Source of the DNA: Buddleja alternifolia | Taxonomy: Eukaryota > Streptophyta > Magnoliopsida > Lamiales > Scrophulariaceae | Assembly: GCA_019426215.1 (NCBI GenBank) | Contig: CM033403.1 | Span: forward strand, 4,789,001-4,853,000 | Direction: 5' to 3' | DNA: 64,000 nt | Made by a program: the position numbers and the translations under genes | The notes under the pieces: model-generated | The model's input: only the letters and a program-made list of their open reading frames with translations | Databases searched by the model: none | Told to the model about the DNA's origin: nothing | Part shown: positions 58,308-64,000 of the stretch, one piece after another | Layout of the letters: each line of letters opens with the position of its first letter | Position numbering within the stretch: the stretch's first letter is position 1

Positions 58308-58939
58308 ATGGACGATTCAGAACAAATATGTGTAGTGGATAATATTTTGAAGAAGTTGATAATTGAAAGACTTGACTCGAATTTGCGTGATTATTCTCTT
58401 TATTTTAACAATTCGATCAAAAAGATTGATTCGAACCTTGATATGCTTAATGATTATAATTTCAAACAACAAACTCAAAATATAGAAGATATAATCGAGG
58501 AAGGGATTCTAGAACCTGATGAAGATATCAGGCAAGATATCCAAGACCCATTAGAAGAGGTTAATCTTGGTACACTCGAAGAGCCAAGGCTAACTTATAT
58601 TAGCTCGAAAATTGAACAAAATGAAAGGAAGGAGTTAATTGAAATTTTACATTAGTTTAAAGATTGTCTTGATTGGGCACATCATGAAATGCTGGGAATT
58701 GATATGAACGTAGCTCGACATGAATTACCTATTAAACTTGGCTTCAAGCCAATAATACAAGCACCTCATTGATTATCACCTGCCTTGATGGGCGCGATCA
58801 AGGAAGAGATCAAAAAGCTAGTCGAAGCTAAGTTCATTAGACTAACTAGATATGTTGAATGGTTGGAAAACATAGTTTCGGTAATTAAAAAGAATGGCAA
58901 AGTACTGGTGTGCGTCCACTTTAGACTTAAACAAAGCTA
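58308..58939 (+). pseudogene. pol: Tat-lineage RT, first part, truncated
   Basis: It reads MDDSEQICVVDNIL (58308 onward). After a TAG near 58653 come FKDCLDWAHHEMLGIDM, HELPIKLGFKPIIQAPH and a TGA near 58770. Then come IKEEIKKLVEAKFIR, YVEWLENIVSVIKKNGK and VCVHFR. This is the RT N-terminus (family: ARYxxWLSNIVPVxKKNGKxRVCxDFRDLNKA). It ends there; RT palm, RNase H, integrase and LTR are missing at the junction with a minus-strand copia. Confidence 0.82.
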
Positions 58940-59290
58940 TGGTATTTAATACCCATCTTCTCGAGATATTTTTCTAGCACTGTTTGTGCCAAATGCTTGG
59001 TCAATAGGTCAGCGACATTGTCTGCTGAGGCTATTTTTGAATAGCTATTTCTCCTCTAGCAATGATCTCTCTAATGATGTGATATCTTCTCTCTATATGC
59101 TTGGACTTGTTGTGAGACCTTGGTTCCTTCGCCTGCGCTATTGCTCCAGTGTTGTCACAGTACAGTGGAAACGGGAGCTCCGCTCTAGGAACCACCTGAA
59201 GCTCTCCAAGAAACTTCCTTAGCTAAACAACTTCTTTAGCAGCCTCTGAGGCAGCCACGTGTGGTGGAATCTGCGGTTGTGCTTTGCTTG
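58940..59290 (-). pseudogene. pol: copia RNase H C-terminal part
   Basis: The minus strand gives YCDNTGAIAQAKEPRSHNKS, KHIERRYHIIREIIARGE and then, in another frame, DNVADLLTKHLAQ and LEKMGIKY. These match the end of copia RNase H. The frame changes near 59030. The stretch ends at the junction with the plus-strand Tat RT. Confidence 0.78.
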
Positions 59291-59298
59291 GAACTTTT

Positions 59299-60830
59299 TC
59301 AAGTCACCGCCCCACCTTTGAAGGTGAATATGAACCTTGAGGTGAATTTTTGGTCATCATCAGATTGGAAATCCGAGTCAATATACCCATCCACTCTTAG
59401 GTCACCACTCCCATAGATGAGAATCATATCATTTGTTCTCTTCAGATACTTTAGGATATTCTTCACAGCTATCCAATGTTCCTTGTTTGGGTTTGCTTGA
59501 AATCGACTAACAACACTCATTGCGTAAGCAATGTCAGGTCTTGTACACAGCATTGCATACATCAGGCTACCCACTGCAGATGCATATGGCACAGTGTTCA
59601 TCTCTTTTCTATCTTCCTCATTTTAATTACACATAGATTTCAAGAGATGGACCCCATGTCTCATAAGCAGGAACCCTTTCTTAGAATCTTCCATCCTACA
59701 TCTCTTTAGGACCTTTTCTAAGTAAAGGGCTTGAGAGAGTCGATTTCAAACAATGTTCCTTATTTGTTCGATCTCTATAGATTCGAATCCCTAAAATGTA
59801 AGTAGCTTCTCCCAAGTCTTTCATGGAGAATGTACTCGAAAGCCACTTCTTAACAGTGGTGAGCATCCCTATATCGTTTCCTATGAGTAATATGGCATCC
59901 ACATATAATATAAGGAACGATATCTTGCTCCCACTAAACACATGGCTCATCTTCATTCTTGGTGAAGTGAAATCCTTTGAATGCCTCATCAAATCGTAGA
60001 TTCCAGCTATGAGACGCTTGCTTGAATCCATTAATGGATCTTTCAAGTTTGCACACCTTATGGATACCATTTTCGGATACAAAATCTTTGGGCTGTTCCA
60101 TATAGATATCCTCCTCGAGGAATCCATTCAGAAAAGGAGTTTTGACATCCATTTGCCATATCCCATAGTCAAGGTGAGCTGCCACTACAAGTAGAATTCT
60201 TATAGACTTGATCATAGCCACTGGCGAAAAGGTTTCTTGATAGTCAATTCATTCTTTTTGACTATACCCTTTTACCACCAGCCTAACTTTGTAGGTGTCA
60301 ATCTTTCCATCAACACCAATCTTTCTCTTGAAAATCCATTTACACCAAATAGGTACAATACCATCAGGCCGATCTACAAGTGTCCAAACTTGGTTTGAAT
60401 GTATCGAGTCTATCTCTGCTTGTATAGCTTCACACCATCTTGCAACATCCATATCCACCATCGCTTGATCATATGTGAAGGGATCATCTCCATGACCCCT
60501 CCTTTAAAATAGAATGGAAACCCAGTTCCTTCTGCATTAGATATCCATACCTCTCAGGCGGTTGAGGTACTCTATTTGATCTTCGCGGTTGTGGTTTGTT
60601 ACAGAAGGGTTGGTTCTTACTTCTTGTGTAGATGTATCTACAGGAGTTTCATTTTGTTCCTCAAGAATAATCTTTCCACCTGATCCACCTTTTCGAATGA
60701 ACTCATCTTCGAGAAAGTACGCTTGAAGAGCTACAATGATCCTTTGATCATCATGCAGGTAAAAGAAGTATCCCATCGAGTCCTCGGGATATCCAATGAA
60801 ACGTCCCTTCAGAGATCTAAACTTCAACTT
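59299..60830 (-). pseudogene. pol: copia RT, fragmented
   Basis: Blocks in order on the minus strand: FIGYPEDSMGYFFYLHDDQR (60780 region, integrase-RT linker); AIQAEIDSIHSNQVWTLVD and CKWIFKRKIGVDG (60430-60300); WQMDVKTPFLNGFLEEDIYM (60160-60100); ILYVDAILLIGND (about 59890); and ARPDIAYAMSVVSRF-like TRPDIAYAMSVV (about 59540). The active site reads YVDA instead of YVDD. Several frame changes are present, near 60230, 60130-59934 and 59700-59600. Confidence 0.82.
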
Positions 60831-60905
60831 TTCTACTTTAGTTTTTTTGACATAGGCAGGGCATCCCCAAATCTTGATATGGTTAAGACTTGGTTTTCTA
60901 TTTCT

Positions 60906-61600
60906 CTATATCTCATATGGAGTCTTAAGAACAGACTTGGAGGGACATCTATTTAAGACATGTACAACTGTAAGGAGCGCATGATCCCATAGTGAAATAG
61001 ATAAGTCATTATAGCTAAGCATGGAACGAACCATGTCCAACAAGGTACGATTCCTTCGCTCAGCCACCCCATTTAACTGTGGTGTTGCTGGAGGTGTGAG
61101 TTGCAGTACTATACCATTTTCTCTAAGGTATTCATCAAACTCCGCAGTCATATATTCTCCCCCTCGGTCAGACCGAAGAGCCTTTATATGTTGTCTAATT
61201 TGATTTTCCACTAAAGTCTTGCATTCTTTGAATCTTTTAATGGATTCAGACTTATGCTTCATCAAGTACACTAGACCATATCTTGAATGGTCATCTGTGA
61301 ATGTGATGAAGTAAAGGAAACCTCCACGAGCCATTTTTCCAAATGGCCTACAAACATCAGTATGCACTAAACCCAAGACTTATGTTTTTTCAAAAGTCCT
61401 GGAGAAGGGGGATCTAGCCATCTTGCCCTTCAGACAGGATTCACAAGTAGGATAGGGATCCAATCCCAATGGGCCTATAAGTCCATCTTTCTTTATTCTA
61501 TGAATCTTGTGCTCACCAGCATGACCTAGTCTAAGATGCCAAACTAGTCTTTAGTTAGTTTATTGCCTACCACGTTTCCTCTGTATAGTATTAACAACAC
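60906..61600 (-). pseudogene. pol: copia integrase
   Basis: The zinc-finger part is recognisable at about 61540-61420 (HLRLGHAG … CESCLKGKMA), followed by a stop near 61380. The core (61376-60906) keeps [16 protein letters not shown] and LNGVAERRNRTLLDM, that is the D, D and E positions. It ends PSKSVLKTPYEI. Confidence 0.85.
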
Positions 61601-61607
61601 ACTCATT

Positions 61608-62117
61608 CTAGACATTAAAGTAATGCAAACCATTTACTAAAGAAGCAGAGCCTACTAATTTATTACCATAATAATTATTGTAATGTTCATCAATAAAACA
61701 GAAAGTATAAATTTGTCTAACTAAAACGGGAATTGAAACAATGTTTTTAAGCCCGTTGGGCAAAACCAACACATTATCCAGAAATAGTAAATGTTCAGAA
61801 TGTAAAAGTAATGAGGTAGATCCAATTCCAGTAGTTGCGACGCTCTGTCCGCTGCCTACTCTTATCTTCACCTCATCACTGCACAGCTTCCTTCTGCGCA
61901 CCAGATCCTGATTCATACAACAAATGTGAGCACTAGCTCCTGAATCAAGAATCCATGATGTGGAAAAAATGGTCATAGAATAATAAGTTTCATAAACATA
62001 AAGTTCCATACCTTGTGCGCCATGGCCCATGTTGGGACAGTTCTTTCTCCAGTGGCCTAGCTCACCGCAGTGTAGGCATCTATCCATTTTCTTTAGCCCT
62101 TTACGCTTGTAAACCAC
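61608..62117 (-). pseudogene. copia gag zinc knuckle and protease
   Basis: It is a 169-codon stretch: RCLHCGELGHWRKNCPN (CCHC, about 62085-62035), then WILDSGASAHIC (protease active site, about 61955), then the protease tail NVLVLPNGLKNIVSI. It joins gag with a frame change near 62150. Confidence 0.85.
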
Positions 62118-62171
62118 ATGAGCTTTCCCCTTGCCTTTATCGACACCACCTTAAGCTCCAAGCCCACCATC

Positions 62172-62840
62172 TTACTTATTGGCTTTCTTCTTCTTATTAT
62201 TAGCCCTTTTGGGCCCAAAAGAGATAACCAGTGCAGTATCCTTTCCCTTGGGCTTCAATTGAGATTGTGCAGTTGTTAATTTATTCATTAGTAGCCCAAC
62301 TAAATTGCATTCAATCTCATTGCAATTGAAGTTCATGAAAAATTGGGAAAAGAAATCAAGAAGAGACTGCAAAATGAGATCCGTTTGAAGTTGTGGGTTC
62401 ATTGTAAAATCAAGATCCTCTAATCTCTCGATCCTCGCGATCATATTGAGGACATGATCCCCAACTTTTTCACACTCTCTCATTTTGGCTCTCAAAAGCT
62501 CTTTAGATATTTCATATCTTGTAGTGCAACTGTGCTCACCATAGAGCTCGACCAAGTGTGCCAAGATAGTCTTCACAGGGGTCATCTTCTCATGGGATCT
62601 CTGAATCTCATTTTTCATTGAGCCTAACATGTACCCACACACTCGGGCATCGTCCCTTACCCATTTTTCATAAGCCTGGACTTCTTCCTCATTGGCACGT
62701 GTTCTGGAAGGTGGAGCTGGGATGTCTGTGTCCAACACATATCCCAAAGACTCCATGTTGAGGAGTCCTCAAGTTTCTTAGCCAATCCACGTAGTTGGGT
62801 CCGGTAAGAATGTTCTTTTCGAGTAAAACGGAAAGTGGGT
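62172..62840 (-). pseudogene. gag: copia gag, N-terminal part
   Basis: Upstream of MESLGYVLDTDIPAPP (62756) another frame encodes NILTGPNYVDWLRNL (about 62813-62770), the usual start of this gag class. A short deletion near 62765 shifts the frame. The main part shows MLGSMKNEIQRSHE, LVELYGEHSCTTRYEISKEL and NEIECNLVGLLMNKLTTAQS. No in-frame ATG is evident upstream of the shift. Confidence 0.75.
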
Positions 62841-63420
62841 TAAATCAGACTTAATTAGATGATTGTAATTTAAACTTTAACCAAGTTAAAACAAGGACTT
62901 CGACTCAAAACTTGGCTCCCACTACATTTTTCGAGATCTATACTCCCTTTATAGAAATCGAAAGTGATCGTTGTTTATTACTTCGCAGTGGAGATTGATT
63001 TCTTTAATCAATATAGTGGATGGCAACCCTTTAATGATATATAGTCCACTATTTAGTTAAAGCGATGTCCAACATCAATCTATCCAATGAATGATTCAAT
63101 CTTGTTTTCCCATAATCCACCAAAACTGCAACCCTTTAACGATATATAAGTTTGTGGATTATCTAAGTTCACTCCAATCTAATATTTGAATTTCACCTTA
63201 CAACTCTTTAACGATATATGGGGTGAAATATGTTTCGATTAAGACATCTAATGCACTTTATAAAATTTCAAAATTAGATCCAAATACATGACCCCCACTT
63301 ATAGGGACGATGCCATATATTAGACTGAATTCTAAATCTTATTAAGTTTAGTGGAGAGAAAGGACGCCTGGCGCCCTTTACTAACTTAGTATTATTTTGA
63401 TTTGGAAGAATTGAGTTATA
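62841..63420 (-). other. copia 5' leader with three tandem hairpins
   Basis: Between gag and the LTR-like region are three stem-loops: 63013-63052 (8-bp stem), 63112-63162 (about 15-bp stem with one bulge), and 63190-63229 (8-bp stem). Each loop carries CAACCCTTTAACGATATAT or a one- or two-base variant, whereas the stems are unrelated in sequence. A smaller hairpin, ATTGATT-TCTTT-AATCAAT, lies at about 62995-63013. The element's RNA would contain the complement, AUAUAUCGUUAAAGGGUUG. Confidence 0.7.
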
Positions 63421-64000
63421 AACATTAATTTAGGTCCCACTTTGCACATTAATAATTTTTATAGCATAGGATAGGATCATACATGAAACATACAACTAAT
63501 GAAACATGCATCATAAAGCTAATAAAAGCATCACATATATTCATGGGCTTTTCTAGAGGACCCAAGCCAATGGGCCATCAAAAAGGAAAAGGAAAAAGAA
63601 AAAACTAAACTACTCTTCTTGGGCTCCAAACACCTTTCCTTTTGGATCTTCTTCTTCTTCAAGGCCTATTCTAAATCTAGCTATTACATAAGAAAGATAA
63701 CTCCCTATATATAAACTCTAAGAAATAGAAATACAATTGGCTCAAAAATCGGCCCTTACAACCCATAAAAAGAATACAACAAAAAGAAAACCTAAGCCAA
63801 TGAATAGTGTCACCATAACATAATACATGCTCGGATAAAATAAAGCAATTATGTTGATGATTAATCCTATAATTAATTAGTCCAATTAATTAATTTTCTC
63901 ATAAAATTCCAAATTTTATACATTAAATATTTTTAATCAAAATCAATTAGTCAAACCATATGACATAAACATATAAAAATCTAAATTTTATATGTCTACC
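63421..64000 (-). repeat. Probable 5' LTR of the minus-strand copia, partial
   Basis: It is AT-rich. On the minus strand TATATATAGGGAG (63701-63713) is a TATA-box candidate about 950 bases upstream of gag. No PBS of the TGGTATCAGAG type is visible between here and gag, and the LTR boundary is not fixed. The end lies beyond the window. Confidence 0.4.

Larger units (their letters stand above)
27378..58939 (+). mobile_element. Tat-lineage Ty3/gypsy element, interrupted and truncated
   Basis: The 5' LTR, PBS and gag first half lie at 27378-29406. Gag second half, protease and the start of RT lie at 55657-58939. The intervening 26 kb is the Sirevirus-like insertion with its 5-bp GTCGA duplication. 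Tat features are the TGGCGACC PBS, the KWHxxFxHxTNDC gag box and the DNG-type protease. The RT breaks off just after VHFRLKQ at the junction with a minus-strand copia. Integrase and 3' LTR are absent. Confidence 0.85.
58940..64000 (-). mobile_element. Ty1/copia element on the minus strand, 3'-truncated and heavily decayed
   Basis: Read from the right: LTR-like sequence with TATA (63421-64000), a leader with hairpins, gag, zinc knuckle, protease, integrase, RT and RNase H. It ends at the final RNase H block DNVADLLTKHLAQ near 58950-59030. No 3' LTR or polypurine tract is present. Every domain is split by stops or frameshifts. It continues past the window on the right. Confidence 0.85.

Overview
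This window is plant nuclear DNA, probably from an angiosperm and most likely a eudicot. It is AT-rich and made almost entirely of transposable elements nested inside one another. I see no tRNA, rRNA, CRISPR or ordinary host gene. Almost every protein-like stretch belongs to a retrotransposon. The only long uninterrupted element gene is the 1,787-codon gag-pol of an Athila-type Ty3/gypsy element at 36028-41391 (minus strand).

Layout, left half (1-24465). The oldest layer is a decayed L1-type LINE on the plus strand. It is visible in three pieces (955-1597, 21149-21239, 23473-24465) that read as consecutive parts of one reverse transcriptase. A Ty1/copia element (1598-21143, target duplication ATTTT) split the LINE. 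An Athila element (3838-16369, minus) then split that copia between gag and pol. Two tandem Harbinger-like elements (21240-21774 and 21778-23469, sharing TTA) sit in the LINE further right. The second holds a MULE-like element (22176-23254, perfect 9-bp duplication TAAAATAAA), which itself holds a 151-bp MITE (22477-22627). A third Harbinger-like copy lies at 623-954, beside the end of a Tat-like LTR at 1-622.

Middle (24466-27377). A 2.7-kb foldback structure has outer arms of GGGTCCAA-type repeats. Its inner arms are about 1 kb each of a diverged ACACTACACATATTTTC minisatellite and its reverse complement, centred near 25670. A CT-rich stretch with a TATA-like box follows.

Right half (27378-64000). 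A Tat-lineage gypsy element (27378-29406 plus 55657-58939) is split in its gag by a Sirevirus-like copia element (29407-55651, duplication GTCGA, two 1,671-bp LTRs). That element's gag is split by a solo LTR of its own family (31950-44068, duplication GGAAT). The solo LTR is split by the young Athila (32737-43192, duplication TCTCA, two 1,626-bp LTRs). The reading frame is preserved across the gag insertions at 29407 and 31950, and across the Athila insertion at 3838. At 58940 the Tat element stops abruptly against a minus-strand copia element running to the window edge. Its 5' leader carries three consecutive hairpins with a conserved loop and unrelated stems.

LTR divergence, counted by eye, agrees with the nesting order: about 0.7% for the innermost Athila, about 2.2% for the Sirevirus and the left Athila, and more for the left copia. 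Most elements are disabled by stops and frameshifts, many consistent with C-to-T decay of methylated DNA. The Sirevirus also carries a 4.1-kb env-like third gene downstream of pol.
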